Shown: positions 45,077-53,910, counted from the stretch's first letter. The stretch: 64,000 nt of DNA from Sphingomonas kyeonggiensis (GCF_014204495.1 NZ_JACHLN010000002.1:868001-932000), one strand, 5' to 3'. The notes: generated by a model not told the origin, from the sequence alone. Program-made: numbers and translations.

Positions 45077-46474
45077 CTATTGCCGGATCGGCAAGCTGAA
45101 CACGAAGCGGGCACCCTGCCCCGGCGCGCTGTCGACCATCAGGTCGCCGCCCATCGCCCGGGCAAGCCTGCGGGCAATGTAGAGGCCCAGGCCCGAACCG
45201 CCCGGCTCGGTCGGATCGACCCGGCCGAACTTCTCGAAGATCTTCTCCTGGTCCGCCTCGGCGATGCCCTTGCCCTGATCGGCGACGATCACATGGCCGT
45301 GGCTGTCGTCGCGCTCGAGCCGGATCCACACCATCGCCCCCGTCGGCGAATAGCGCACCGCATTGCCGATCAGGTTGACCAGCACCTGCAGGGCCCGGCG
45401 AAACTCGCCGTGCACGGGCACGTGCTCGTCCATCGCCGGCCGGTCGATCCGCACCTCGGCCTGGGCCGCGCGGACCGCGAGCAACCCGGCGGCACGACGC
45501 GCGACATCCGCCAGGTCGATCTCCTCGTCCGCCGTGTCGAAATCGTCGCGCTCGATCGCCTGCAGGTCGACCAGGTCATCGACCAGCCCGAGCAGGTGCC
45601 GCCCGGCATTGGCGATGTCGCTGGCATATTCGGCATAGTCGGGCTTGAGCGGCCCCTCGGTCTGCGCGCTGATCGAATCGGCGTTAGCGATGATCTTGCC
45701 GAGCGGCCCGCGCAGCGCACGATCGAGTCGCTGGCTGAAGGAATCGGGGAAGCCGCCGAACGGCACCGCGGCAGCCGGTACCGGCGCATCCATCTTGGGC
45801 GCGGCGGGACCCACCTGGTCGAGCATATGCGCCGCGCCGACGAACCCGGCAAAGCGCCCGCCCGGATCGGTGCGCGGCGTCGCGGCGAGCCGGACCATCC
45901 GCCCCGTCCCGCGCAATTCGGCCTTCTGCCCGTCGAAGCGGCCCTGCGCCGCCACCGCGGTCAGGATCGGCAGTTCGCCGGCCTCGTCCTGCTCCAGCCG
46001 GAACAACCGGGTGAGTGGCTGGCCCAGCATGGTCGAGCTGTCGAACCCATAGCGCGCGCCGGCCTCGATCGAGAGGAAGGTGATGCGCAGCGACGCGTCG
46101 GTCTCCCACAGCCAGTCGGCCGCCGAACGGAAGAAATCACCGTCGCGCTCGGGCTCGCTCGCCGGCGCGCGCCAGCCCGGCCGCAGCCGCCAGCCGCTCA
46201 CTTCGAGCCGCACCCCGCCCTGTTCGGGCTCGGCCCGCACCCAAAGCTCCAGATCGTCCTCGCCGTCCGCGGCGATCACATTGCGCGAGATGGCGATGCC
46301 GAGCCGCTGCGCGAGGCGCGCCAGCGTCGCGATCTGCGGCACGGCCAGCGGCGTGCCGATATTGCCGCCGGCGCGCATGTTCAGCTCGAACAGCCGCGCC
46401 TCGGCATCGATCAGCCGCCCCTCGGCATCGAGCCGGGCGATCGACAGCGGCAGCGAGGGATCGATGATGTTCAC
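45077..46474 (-). CDS. PAS-containing histidine kinase-like protein lacking the usual phospho-acceptor His
   Basis: The 465-residue cytosolic protein has a PAS-like sensor region (about 113-215), a dimerisation helix pair, and a C-terminal HATPase_c domain. The ATPase has intact N box (NLIGNAVRYSP, 367-377), G1 (DQGKGI, 399-404), F box (IFEKFGRV) and G2 (GGSGLGLYIARR). In the HisKA helix, the place of SHELRTPL is filled by DRALRGPL (251-258), so the phospho-accepting His is Arg. It may signal through a partner or act as a regulator. Start is GTG at 46474, with GGAGG six bases upstream, overlapping the DUF2336 stop (GTGA), so the two are translationally coupled. Confidence 0.8.
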   Translation of the reverse strand: MNIIDPSLPLSIARLDAEGRLIDAEARLFELNMRAGGNIGTPLAVPQIATLARLAQRLGIAISRNVIAADGEDDLELWVRAEPEQGGVRLEVSGWRLRPGWRAPASEPERDGDFFRSAADWLWETDASLRITFLSIEAGARYGFDSSTMLGQPLTRLFRLEQDEAGELPILTAVAAQGRFDGQKAELRGTGRMVRLAATPRTDPGGRFAGFVGAAHMLDQVGPAAPKMDAPVPAAAVPFGGFPDSFSQRLDRALRGPLGKIIANADSISAQTEGPLKPDYAEYASDIANAGRHLLGLVDDLVDLQAIERDDFDTADEEIDLADVARRAAGLLAVRAAQAEVRIDRPAMDEHVPVHGEFRRALQVLVNLIGNAVRYSPTGAMVWIRLERDDSHGHVIVADQGKGIAEADQEKIFEKFGRVDPTEPGGSGLGLYIARRLARAMGGDLMVDSAPGQGARFVFSLPIRQ

Positions 46475-47571
46475 TTCGCGCCTCCCCGCTGGAGGGCGAT
46501 CAGCGCGGCGCGATAATCGGGATCGAGCTTGAGCGGCGCCAGCGCGGCGCGCGCCTCGGCCGGGGCGATCGCGGCGATCGTATCGAGCGTGTCGGCGAAT
46601 TTCTCGAGGTCCCGGCGCGGATCGGCTTCGCTCAGCGCGTAACCGACCTGGGCGACACCCTCGCGACCGATATCCAGCGCCCGCAGCGCCAGCCACAGCC
46701 GGTCGGCCGCCGGATCCAGCACCAGGTCGCGCGCCAGCTCGTACGGCACACCCATGCCGTGCCCGAGCAGCGCGATGAACAATACGATCCGCCGGTCCCC
46801 CAGCGATTCGACGAGCATGGCCGGGAGTTCGCCCGGCTGGGCATCGATCGCGGCGGCAAAGCGCATAGCGGCGGCTTCGAGCCGATCGCCCTCGTCATAG
46901 GCGGCAAGGCTGCGCTGCGCCGCGTCGCACAAGACGCGATCGAGCGATTCGCTGGCATCGACCACCCGTTCCCGAAGCGCCGCCGCCGTCCACCACACCA
47001 GCCGGTGGTGCAGCTCGGCGGGTAGCTCCGTCTGGAATTGTCCCACTTCGGGACTGCCCCGACGCCGGCTTTCCGCGATCAGCACCGCCATCGCGCTCGC
47101 CGCGACCACCCGGTCCGGATGCTGGACGAATCGGTTGATCAGGCTCGGCCGCTCGGGATCGTCCGGCGCGCTCATCGGCAACGCCGCGCCCAGCATCTCC
47201 TGGCGCACCCGCGCGATCAGCTCGCCCATCAGCGCGCCGTCGCGCAGCAGCCCGGAATTCCACAGTCGTGCGAGCACCGAATTGCCCGGCTCGATCAGCT
47301 TGGCGACCAGCAGGGTCTCGCTGCGCCCGGTCAGCAACCGTACGGCATGCTCGCGAATCTCGCCTTCCACCGTCTCCACGAGCCCGCGCAACAGCGCGGC
47401 CAGGCCTGCGCGGCTATGCTCGTCGAGCCGGGCCTCTTCGGGCAGGAAGAAATCATCAACGGCGACCATCAGACCCTTATAGGCGCGCAACTCCGCAGCC
47501 GCCGCACGTGCGAGCAGCTCCCGGGCGCTGACAGCCAGGCCATCGCGCATGTCGATGGGATTCTCCGACAT
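46471..47571 (-). CDS. DUF2336 domain-containing protein
   Basis: The 366-residue all-helical protein matches DUF2336, widespread in alphaproteobacteria. It is built from HEAT-like repeats, and the helices RLLTGRSETLLVAKLIEPGNS and SRRRGSPEVGQF fit the family. Its biochemical role is unknown. It is the middle gene of a three-gene minus-strand cluster: 36 bp downstream of the nucleotidyltransferase-like gene and overlapping the kinase gene by 4 bp. A TTG at 47580 is also in frame. Confidence 0.8.
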   Translation of the reverse strand: MSENPIDMRDGLAVSARELLARAAAAELRAYKGLMVAVDDFFLPEEARLDEHSRAGLAALLRGLVETVEGEIREHAVRLLTGRSETLLVAKLIEPGNSVLARLWNSGLLRDGALMGELIARVRQEMLGAALPMSAPDDPERPSLINRFVQHPDRVVAASAMAVLIAESRRRGSPEVGQFQTELPAELHHRLVWWTAAALRERVVDASESLDRVLCDAAQRSLAAYDEGDRLEAAAMRFAAAIDAQPGELPAMLVESLGDRRIVLFIALLGHGMGVPYELARDLVLDPAADRLWLALRALDIGREGVAQVGYALSEADPRRDLEKFADTLDTIAAIAPAEARAALAPLKLDPDYRAALIALQRGGAK

Positions 47572-47607
47572 CGACCCCAAGCTAACGGAAATGTCCTTAA
47601 GACGAGA

Positions 47608-48783
47608 CTAAGCTTTTTCGCGCGTACCCTCAACTGCCGCAGCGAGCGTGGCGAAGGAATATATCGCAACTGCAGCAAGCCCGATTGTCGCGAATCCGGA
47701 CAACGCGAAGGGCGAAAAAACCAGCAGGTGCGCCGAGGGGCTCGACCACCAGCGCTTAGGCCGGCTCGGCACACGCTCGACCAGCCATTGCGCAGCCGCG
47801 GCAACCACCGCGAGCACCGGCGGCGTGGTGCTGCCGGTCGCAGCGAATTCCACCCAGCCGCCAAGCAGCACGATCAGGGCGAACAGCGCGAAGATCGCCC
47901 ATTCGAGCAGCCCGGCACGCTTTTCCTCGCCGCGCAGCACCGCCATCGCCGCGCCGGTGGCGAGCGTCGCGGTACCAAGCAGCGCGACGACGCTACCCGC
48001 GCCGACCCAGCCCATCGCGGTGCAGACCAGCGAAATCGCCGAAACCACGCCGCCACCGACGCTCACTGCCCAGCCCGGCACGTTCCGCCCGACCAGTTCC
48101 GGCAGGACGATTCGCGCGGCGCGGGTGAACACCCAACGATCCGCCCAGTCGGTGCGGCGCTCGGTAAGCGCTGCGAGCACACCGGTGTTGCGCGCAGCCA
48201 ACCCCTCGACGCTGCGCTCGACGGCATGACCGCCCTTCAGCCAGCCCGCGGTCAACCCGACATGCTCGGCGCCCGATTGCGCGGCGACACGCAGCAGCGC
48301 CGACTGGAAGTCATAGTCCTCGGGCATCTGGGCGATCTGGGTGAGCTGCTCCAGCGAAATGCGCGCGATCCCCGCCCAGCTGTCCCGCATGTCGAGCCGC
48401 TCGATCGCGGCGGGCGATGTCGGGTCATCGGTGACGAGCAGCGCCTCGCCGCCCGCCTTGGCCATCCGGTCCATCACCGGATCGGTGGTGACCAGTCCGT
48501 CAGCCATCACCAGCACCTGCGCGCCAGGCGCGATCTTCTCGGCGGCTTCCTCTGCCGATCGGACGATCTCGATGCGGGGATGGCGCTTGGCGGCGCGATT
48601 GACCGCCGCAAGCAGCGCCGGGGTCATCTTGCCGACCGCTACCAGCACCTGCTCGGTACCGGCGCCGAACAGCAGCCGCGCCTGATATTCGAGCAGCGTC
48701 ATGCCGCCGAACGGCAGCGTCGCCATCAAAGTCCCCGGGCGGCCCTCCGCCTCCTCGACCGCAAATATCAGCCCCGCCAACAT
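47608..48783 (-). CDS. Nucleotidyltransferase-like protein with C-terminal membrane helices
   Basis: The 391-residue protein begins like a sugar or alcohol nucleotidyltransferase domain (LIFAVEEAEGRPGTLMATLP, FGGMTLLEYQARLLFGAGTEQVLVAVG). The usual G-x-G-T-R loop is missing and the acidic motif region is ALLVTDDP. After about residue 230 come about five to six hydrophobic helices, arranged as in CDP-alcohol phosphatidyltransferase fusions (compare bifunctional IPCT-DIPPS proteins). The CDP-OH-P signature was not found. Function is therefore unknown. The frame is open to 48864, but ATG 48783 gives the natural start of the domain. Confidence 0.6.
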   Translation of the reverse strand: MLAGLIFAVEEAEGRPGTLMATLPFGGMTLLEYQARLLFGAGTEQVLVAVGKMTPALLAAVNRAAKRHPRIEIVRSAEEAAEKIAPGAQVLVMADGLVTTDPVMDRMAKAGGEALLVTDDPTSPAAIERLDMRDSWAGIARISLEQLTQIAQMPEDYDFQSALLRVAAQSGAEHVGLTAGWLKGGHAVERSVEGLAARNTGVLAALTERRTDWADRWVFTRAARIVLPELVGRNVPGWAVSVGGGVVSAISLVCTAMGWVGAGSVVALLGTATLATGAAMAVLRGEEKRAGLLEWAIFALFALIVLLGGWVEFAATGSTTPPVLAVVAAAAQWLVERVPSRPKRWWSSPSAHLLVFSPFALSGFATIGLAAVAIYSFATLAAAVEGTREKA

Positions 48784-49147
48784 GATGCGGTGGTTAGGCG
48801 GATTGCCGTTGCGAGGCAAATGCCGAGACGGGTGCGGCAACGCACCGCGTTTCGCGCGGGGCATATGGCGCCTCGGATTACGTCAAATCCATTTTATAAT
48901 ATAACAAAATTGTCATCACATCGTAATTTACAATATTAAGTCACGTATAAATTTCATCGCCATTTGCGAAGCAAATTCACTTGAACCTTCTTAAATCAAG
49001 TCGCAGCCTATTCACAGATTTGCTTGGTCAGAACTTTCGAGTCGCGGCGCACAATCGCCACGCTGGGGCATTTTGCGTCCGAAATGAAGCAAGTCGCCGC
49101 ATATCAGCGCAAAGTACGGCTTTGTTTTTCGAAAATGGAGATTTGCG
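48784..49147. other. AT-rich leader between divergent genes
   Basis: 364 bp, with the stretch from about 48885 to 48990 markedly AT-rich (runs such as TTTATAATATAAC). It separates the minus-strand nucleotidyltransferase-like gene from the tandem-repeat protein at 49148. It probably holds promoters for both. No structural RNA was recognised. Confidence 0.6.
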
Positions 49148-49756
49148 ATGACCATATCGATCCTTCTCGCCGTCTACGCGTCCAATTCCATGGGGGAAGA
49201 CGTCACCTCGCAAGTGGCGGCCATGGTTGCCGGCGGCAATGACGACGTTGCCGTGAACAACGGCAGCTTCGGCGATCCCGATTCCGGTGCGACCAAATAT
49301 TTCCTGGCCTGGTACACCGCCACCGGCCTCAACAGCGGCAACCCGATCGGTCTCGCCGCGGTCGAGAACGCAACGGTCGATCTGATCCCCTCGCCCGGCT
49401 ATCCGGCCTATTATTTCAACACCGCGCCGCAGCCGAGCGTGGCGCAGTCCGCGAACACGCCGTTCCAGGTGAAGCGCGCGATCTATGGCTCGTCCAATAA
49501 CGGCTTCGACGTGACGGCGATCTGCCAGGCGATCCTGAACCAGGGCGGCCTGATCGTCGACCAGGGCACGACCAACTTCCAGCTCGCGCTCACCAACGAA
49601 ACCTTTGGCGGCGACCCCGACTACGGGAACACCAAGTATTTCGCGATGCAATATGAGGTCAACGGCGTCACCGCCTATATCGGCGGTGCGGAAGGCCAGA
49701 CCCTGTCGCTGGGGCTGATCCCGGCGATTGCAAAGGCGGAACTGGCGGACGCCTGA
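49148..49756 (+). CDS. Tandem-domain protein of unknown function (DUF3395-like halves)
   Basis: The 202-residue protein is made of two similar halves. Half 1 has VYASN (9-13), DVTSQVAAMV (18-27) and NNGSFGDPDSGATKYF (37-52); half 2 has IYGSSNNG, DVTAICQAIL (121-130) and NETFGGDPDYGNTKYF (150-165). The shared pattern (YG/YA ... DVT ... F-GDP-G-TK-F-Y) resembles the C-terminal domain of DnaJC11 (DUF3395) and related bacterial proteins with unknown ligand. No signal peptide or membrane segment is visible. ATG 49148 has GGAG 7 bp upstream. Confidence 0.6.
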   Translation: MTISILLAVYASNSMGEDVTSQVAAMVAGGNDDVAVNNGSFGDPDSGATKYFLAWYTATGLNSGNPIGLAAVENATVDLIPSPGYPAYYFNTAPQPSVAQSANTPFQVKRAIYGSSNNGFDVTAICQAILNQGGLIVDQGTTNFQLALTNETFGGDPDYGNTKYFAMQYEVNGVTAYIGGAEGQTLSLGLIPAIAKAELADA

Positions 49757-49761
49757 CGGAA

Positions 49762-49798
49762 TTCCGGCGGGTGGTGTTCTCCCTCCCGCCCGCCGGAA
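49762..49798. terminator. Hairpin between convergent genes
   Basis: Perfect 10-bp stem TTCCGGCGGG / CCCGCCGGAA with a 17-nt loop, located 6 bp after the tandem-domain gene and 10 bp before the end of the NamZ-like gene. It can serve both strands. Confidence 0.6.
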
Positions 49799-49807
49799 CC
49801 CGTTCGT

Positions 49808-51004
49808 TCAATAGAGCAGGTGCGGCCGCCGTGCCTCGATCCAGGCAGCCTCGTCGGGCAGCGTCCGCGCGTCGAGATCGCCCGGCTCCGCCGCCGCGTC
49901 GTCCACCCATTCGCGAAGGTCGCCGCCGCCGTTGATGACGTCGATCGCCAGCTTGTCGAACACATATTCGTACGGGAAATCGCGCCACAGCGGGTAATCG
50001 CCGTATAGCTTGCGGATCGCCTTGAAGCCCAGCGCCTGCAGCCGCCACGGCCGGAACGCCTGGTGGTCATAGGCCGCGCCTTCGGCATGGATGAACACGC
50101 CCGAGCACAGCGCGCCGACATGCTTGTGGAAGGTGGGCTGGAACCAGAAGTCGCGCAGCGTGCAGCCCGCCAGCCATTGCGGCGCCAGCGTGTACATGGC
50201 GACGATCAGCTTCTTCGCATCGATGTCCGGTGCGCCGAACAGCTCGAGCGGGCGCGTGGTGCCCCGGCCTTCGGAGAGCAATGTGCCTTCCAGCATCACC
50301 GTGCCGGCATAGGCACGCGCCATGTTGACGTTGGCGGCATTGGGGCTCGGATTGATCCAGGGGCGCTCGATCGGCCAGCCGAAGCCGGGCGCGGCGTCGG
50401 GCTGCCAGCCTTCCATCTCGATCACCCGATAATCGACGTCGAGGTTGAACTGCCGGATGAACCAGTGGCCCATCTCGCCCAGCGTCATGCCGTGCCGCAT
50501 CGGCATCGGCCCGGCGCCGACGAAGCTCTCCCAGCCCGGAAGCAGCGTCGTGCCTTCCACCGGGCGGCCGGCGGGATTGGGGCGATCGAGCACCCACACG
50601 CTCTTGCCATGCTCGGCCGCGGCTTCGAGGACGTAGAGCAGCGTGGTGACGAAGGTGTAGATGCGGCAGCCCACGTCCTGAAGGTCGATCAGGATCGTGT
50701 CGAACGTGCCCATCGATTGGCCGGTCGGACGGCGGACCTCGCCATAGAGGCTGAACACCGGCATCCCGTACGTCGGGTCGGTATAGTCCGGCGACTCCAT
50801 CATATTGTCCTGCAGGTCGCCGCGCACGCCGTGCTGCGGACCGAACACCGCCGAGACGTTGAGCCCGGTCGCAACCAGCGCATCGAGCGAGTGCGTCAGA
50901 TCCTCCGTCACCGAGGCGGGGTGCGCGAGCAGCGCGATGCGCTTGCCTTCGAGGGGGCGACGAAGCTCAGGGTCGGCGAGCAGCCGGTCGATGCCGAATT
51001 TCAT
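49808..51004 (-). CDS. DUF1343 protein, NamZ-like exo-beta-N-acetylmuramidase
   Basis: The protein has about 398 residues. The DUF1343 pattern is intact: GKRIALLAHPASVTEDLTHS, VFGPQHGVRGDLQDNM, VFSLYGEVRRPT, ILIDLQDVGCRIYTF, WVLDRPNPAGRPVEG, and MRHGMTLGEMGHWF, plus a C-terminal INGGGDLREWVDDA. The characterised family member NamZ splits off terminal MurNAc from peptidoglycan fragments. No signal peptide is seen, so this copy would act in the cytoplasm on imported muropeptide sugars, an inference. Start: ATG 51004; TTG 51040 is possible. Confidence 0.85.
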   Translation of the reverse strand: MKFGIDRLLADPELRRPLEGKRIALLAHPASVTEDLTHSLDALVATGLNVSAVFGPQHGVRGDLQDNMMESPDYTDPTYGMPVFSLYGEVRRPTGQSMGTFDTILIDLQDVGCRIYTFVTTLLYVLEAAAEHGKSVWVLDRPNPAGRPVEGTTLLPGWESFVGAGPMPMRHGMTLGEMGHWFIRQFNLDVDYRVIEMEGWQPDAAPGFGWPIERPWINPSPNAANVNMARAYAGTVMLEGTLLSEGRGTTRPLELFGAPDIDAKKLIVAMYTLAPQWLAGCTLRDFWFQPTFHKHVGALCSGVFIHAEGAAYDHQAFRPWRLQALGFKAIRKLYGDYPLWRDFPYEYVFDKLAIDVINGGGDLREWVDDAAAEPGDLDARTLPDEAAWIEARRPHLLY

Positions 51005-51120
51005 GCGCTGCTGGATGCGGGGAGTTGGAGCATGACGCAAGCCGGATCGTCGCCCGCCCTCATCGGTTTAGCTTGCTATCCTATAGGGAGAGCGCAACCG
51101 GTCTCACCGCCTGCGTTCCG

Positions 51121-51657
51121 TCAGAAGGCGCTCGCCTGTGCCTGTGCCGGCAATTCCACCACAAATCCCGCCTCGGCATGGAAGTCCGGCTTTCCCGGAC
51201 CATGCTCGGAGGACCAATAGGATTTGGTCCCGTCGCGCTCCTCGATCACCGCGGTGATCGCCAGTTGCCAAGGGCCTTGAAGCGGCAATTCCACCTCCGC
51301 CGCCATCACGCCGCCGGACATCCAGGTGCCGCGCGGGCTGGTAACCGGAGCATCGGCCATGCCTTCGCGGTAGCCGGTGAAGCTGTACGCCGCCCAGTCG
51401 CCCGAGGGCGCGAAATTGAGTTCGAGATACCCCTCGCCCTCCCCGCGCACGAACGCTTCAAAGCAGGTCGACTTCCACAGTTCGTCCCGCCGCGCCGGCG
51501 CCTCCGTGGCCGGCGGAAGCACCAGCTGGTCCAGCGGACCGAAGACGAAATAGCGCAGGCCCAGCAACTGCGGGGCAAAGCGCGTCACCTTCACTGCGAT
51601 GCGATCGATCGCACTCGGGAAATCAGGATGCGGGTAAAGTGGAACACGAAGGTGCAT
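51121..51657 (-). CDS. DOMON-like domain protein
   Basis: The 178-residue cytosolic protein has a beta-sandwich pattern: VPLYPHPDFPSAIDRIAVKV, ELWKSTCFEAFVRGEGEGYL, LELNFAPSGDWAAYSFTGYR, and SYWSSEHGPGKPDFHAEAGF. This set is typical of DOMON-like type 9 carbohydrate-binding proteins annotated in sphingomonads. Role unknown. ATG 51657 faces the divergent EamA gene (ATG 51691), so the 33 bp between them leave no room for separate promoters. Confidence 0.75.
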   Translation of the reverse strand: MHLRVPLYPHPDFPSAIDRIAVKVTRFAPQLLGLRYFVFGPLDQLVLPPATEAPARRDELWKSTCFEAFVRGEGEGYLELNFAPSGDWAAYSFTGYREGMADAPVTSPRGTWMSGGVMAAEVELPLQGPWQLAITAVIEERDGTKSYWSSEHGPGKPDFHAEAGFVVELPAQAQASAF

Positions 51658-51690
51658 GGCGACCTGGCGGCGGTTTGTACGCGCGCGAAG

Positions 51691-52647
51691 ATGCGTTACG
51701 GGCCGCGCGTGTCCAGTCCTTTCTACCAGTCCCGTACCGGTGTCTTCCTGCTCGCCACGCTTTGCTGCGTGCTCTGGGGCAGCGCCTATCCCGCGATCAA
51801 GAACGGCTATGCGCTGTTGGGCATCGCCAAGGCGGATACCGCCGCGCAGCTGCTGTTCGCCGGCTATCGCTTCGTCCTGGCGGGTGCGATCCTGCTCGCC
51901 TTCGCTGCGGCAACCGGCAAGCGGGTCTTCGCCCTTGGCGCCGGCCAGTGGCGCCAGGTGGCGCTGCTCGGCCTCACCCAGACCGGCATCCAGTATGTGT
52001 TCTTCTATGTCGGCCTCGCCAATGCGTCGGGCGTGAAATCCTCGATCATGAACGCGACGGGCGTGTTCTTCAGCGTGGTGATCGCCCATTTCCTCTATGC
52101 CGACGACCGTCTGAGCAGCCGCAAGGCGCTGGGCTGCCTGGTCGGCTTCCTCGGCGTGGTGGTGGTCAACCTGGGCGGCAACGGCCGTCTCGACTTCGAT
52201 TTCAGCCTGCTCGGCGAAGGCTTTGTCATCATCGCCGCCTTCGTCCTCGCCGCCGCCTCGATCTACGGCAAGCGCATCTCGCGCGACATGGATCCGCTGG
52301 TGATGACCGGCTGGCAGCTCGGCATCGGCGGACTGATCCTCACTTCGGTCGGTCTTGGTGGCAGCGGTCATATCGCCGCGCCCAGCCTGCCCGCTGGCGT
52401 GCTGCTGCTCTATCTCGCGCTGCTGTCCTCGGTCGCTTTCGCGCTGTGGAGCCTGTTGCTCAAGCACAACCCGGTCGGCCTGATCGCCGCGTTCAACTTC
52501 CTGATCCCGGTGTTCGGCGTCGCGCTCTCGGCGATCTTCCTCGGCGAGTCGCTGCTCCACTGGAGCTATCTCGCCGCGCTGCTGCTGGTCTGCGCCGGCA
52601 TCTGGATGGTGACGCGGCCGTCCGTGCCGAAGCGGGTTGCGGGATGA
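51691..52647 (+). CDS. EamA/DMT family transporter
   Basis: The 318-residue protein has ten predicted helices in two EamA repeats. It begins with RTGVFLLATLCCVLWGSAYP and has LTQTGIQYVFFYVGLANASG and VLLLYLALLSSVAFALWSLL. A typical member of the drug/metabolite exporter superfamily (RhaT/YdcZ-like). Substrate unknown. ATG 51691 chosen; the frame is open upstream but enters the DOMON gene. Confidence 0.88.
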   Translation: MRYGPRVSSPFYQSRTGVFLLATLCCVLWGSAYPAIKNGYALLGIAKADTAAQLLFAGYRFVLAGAILLAFAAATGKRVFALGAGQWRQVALLGLTQTGIQYVFFYVGLANASGVKSSIMNATGVFFSVVIAHFLYADDRLSSRKALGCLVGFLGVVVVNLGGNGRLDFDFSLLGEGFVIIAAFVLAAASIYGKRISRDMDPLVMTGWQLGIGGLILTSVGLGGSGHIAAPSLPAGVLLLYLALLSSVAFALWSLLLKHNPVGLIAAFNFLIPVFGVALSAIFLGESLLHWSYLAALLLVCAGIWMVTRPSVPKRVAG

Positions 52648-52675
52648 GGCCGGGTCGCCCCATCCCGCGTTTCGC

Positions 52676-53422
52676 CTAGCGCAGGCCGCCGCTGGCGGTC
52701 AGCTTCTCGCCGGTCAGCCAGCGCGCATCGTCCGACGCAAGGAACACCGCGATCGAGGCGATGTCGTCCGGATAGCCGACCCGGCCGAGCGGGGTCTGGC
52801 CGATGATCGCGTCGAAGAATTCCGAGCCGACAAAGCCGGCGGCATGCGTGCCTTCGGTCTCGACCACGCCCGGATTGATCGCGTTGACGCGGATCTTGCG
52901 CGGGCCAAGCTCATTGGCGAGCACCCCGGTGATCGCGTCCACCGCGCCCTTGGTGCCGGTGTAGACCGCCGATTCGGCCGGGAAGAGGCTGGTGACCGCC
53001 GACGAGATGTTGATGACGCTGGCGCCCTCGCCGAGATGCTTGGCCGCCGCCTGGGTGGTGAGCAGCACGCCGAGCACGTTCACATCGAAGGTGCGGCGGT
53101 ACAGCTCCTCGGTCGTCGCATCGAGCGAGGCGAATTCATAGACGCCCGAATTGTTGACCAGCACGTCGAGCCGGCCGAATTCCTTGATCGCGGCATCGAC
53201 CAGCGCCTGCGCCTGGTCGGCCTTGGCGACATCGGCCTGCACGGCGATCGCCTTGCCGCCGGCATCGGTGATGTCCTTCACCACCGCATCCGCGCCGGCC
53301 TTGCTCGACGCATAATTGACCACCACCGCGGCGCCTTCCGCCGCCAGCGACTTGGCGATGCCGGCACCGATGCCCTTGGATGCCCCGGTAACGATCGCGA
53401 CCTTGTCTGCGAGCTTCGACAT
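52676..53422 (-). CDS. Short-chain dehydrogenase/reductase
   Basis: The 248-residue classical SDR has the cofactor loop VTGASKGIGAGIA (TGxxxGxG), VLVNNSGVYEF (NNxG), catalytic Ser in VINISSAV, YTGTK (YxxxK) and INPGVVETEGTHAAGF. It probably reduces a ketone or dehydrogenates an alcohol with NAD(P)H; a 3-oxoacyl reductase role is possible. Start ATG 53422 has GGAGAA at 11 bp. Divergent from the ArsR regulator. Confidence 0.92.
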   Translation of the reverse strand: MSKLADKVAIVTGASKGIGAGIAKSLAAEGAAVVVNYASSKAGADAVVKDITDAGGKAIAVQADVAKADQAQALVDAAIKEFGRLDVLVNNSGVYEFASLDATTEELYRRTFDVNVLGVLLTTQAAAKHLGEGASVINISSAVTSLFPAESAVYTGTKGAVDAITGVLANELGPRKIRVNAINPGVVETEGTHAAGFVGSEFFDAIIGQTPLGRVGYPDDIASIAVFLASDDARWLTGEKLTASGGLR

Positions 53423-53473
53423 GACTGAAAATTCTCCATGGGCCGGTCGCCGGTATGGCTGCCTTATTCCCAT

Positions 53474-53499
53474 AGTTCAGGATTTCGGAACTGTTGAAC
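53474..53499. promoter_or_regulatory. Nested inverted repeats, operator candidate for ArsR-type regulator
   Basis: AGTTC ... GAACT (53474-53478 and 53488-53492), and GTTCA ... TGAAC (53475-53479 and 53495-53499) overlap in the 106 bp between the SDR and ArsR genes, 30 bp before the ArsR start. The position fits binding by the ArsR-family protein; unproven. Confidence 0.45.
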
Positions 53500-53528
53500 C
53501 AAGCTTCAAGAGCCCCTAGATAAAATTC

Positions 53529-53876
53529 ATGCGACCCCTGTTTCACCCTTCGATCGAAGACGTGTCGGTGGAGGCGATCCTCCACGCGCTGTCCGATCCC
53601 ACGCGTGCGGCGATCTTTGCCGAAGTCGCCGGCCAGGGCTGCGTCCAGGGCTGCTCGACCTTCGCCCGGGTCGGCGATCGCGACATCCCCAAGTCCTCGC
53701 TGTCCCAGCATTTCAAGGTGCTGCGCGACGCCGGGCTGATCCATTCGGAGCGCCAGGGCGTCGAGATGCGCAACACCACGCGCTGCGGCGAAGTCGATGC
53801 CCGCTTCCCCGGCCTGCTCGCGGCGATCCTCAATGCCTATGCGGGCAACAAGGACTGCGATACGCCCAAGGCATGA
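53529..53876 (+). CDS. ArsR-type helix-turn-helix regulator
   Basis: The 115-residue winged-helix repressor fits the ArsR/SmtB pattern: [20 protein letters not shown], then [34 protein letters not shown] pair of cysteines could sense metal or oxidation. The divergent SDR is the likely target. It ends 34 bp before tyrS. Confidence 0.9.
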   Translation: MRPLFHPSIEDVSVEAILHALSDPTRAAIFAEVAGQGCVQGCSTFARVGDRDIPKSSLSQHFKVLRDAGLIHSERQGVEMRNTTRCGEVDARFPGLLAAILNAYAGNKDCDTPKA

Positions 53877-53910
53877 CAGGACCGTTCGGCTCGGCTATGC
53901 GGCGGCCACT

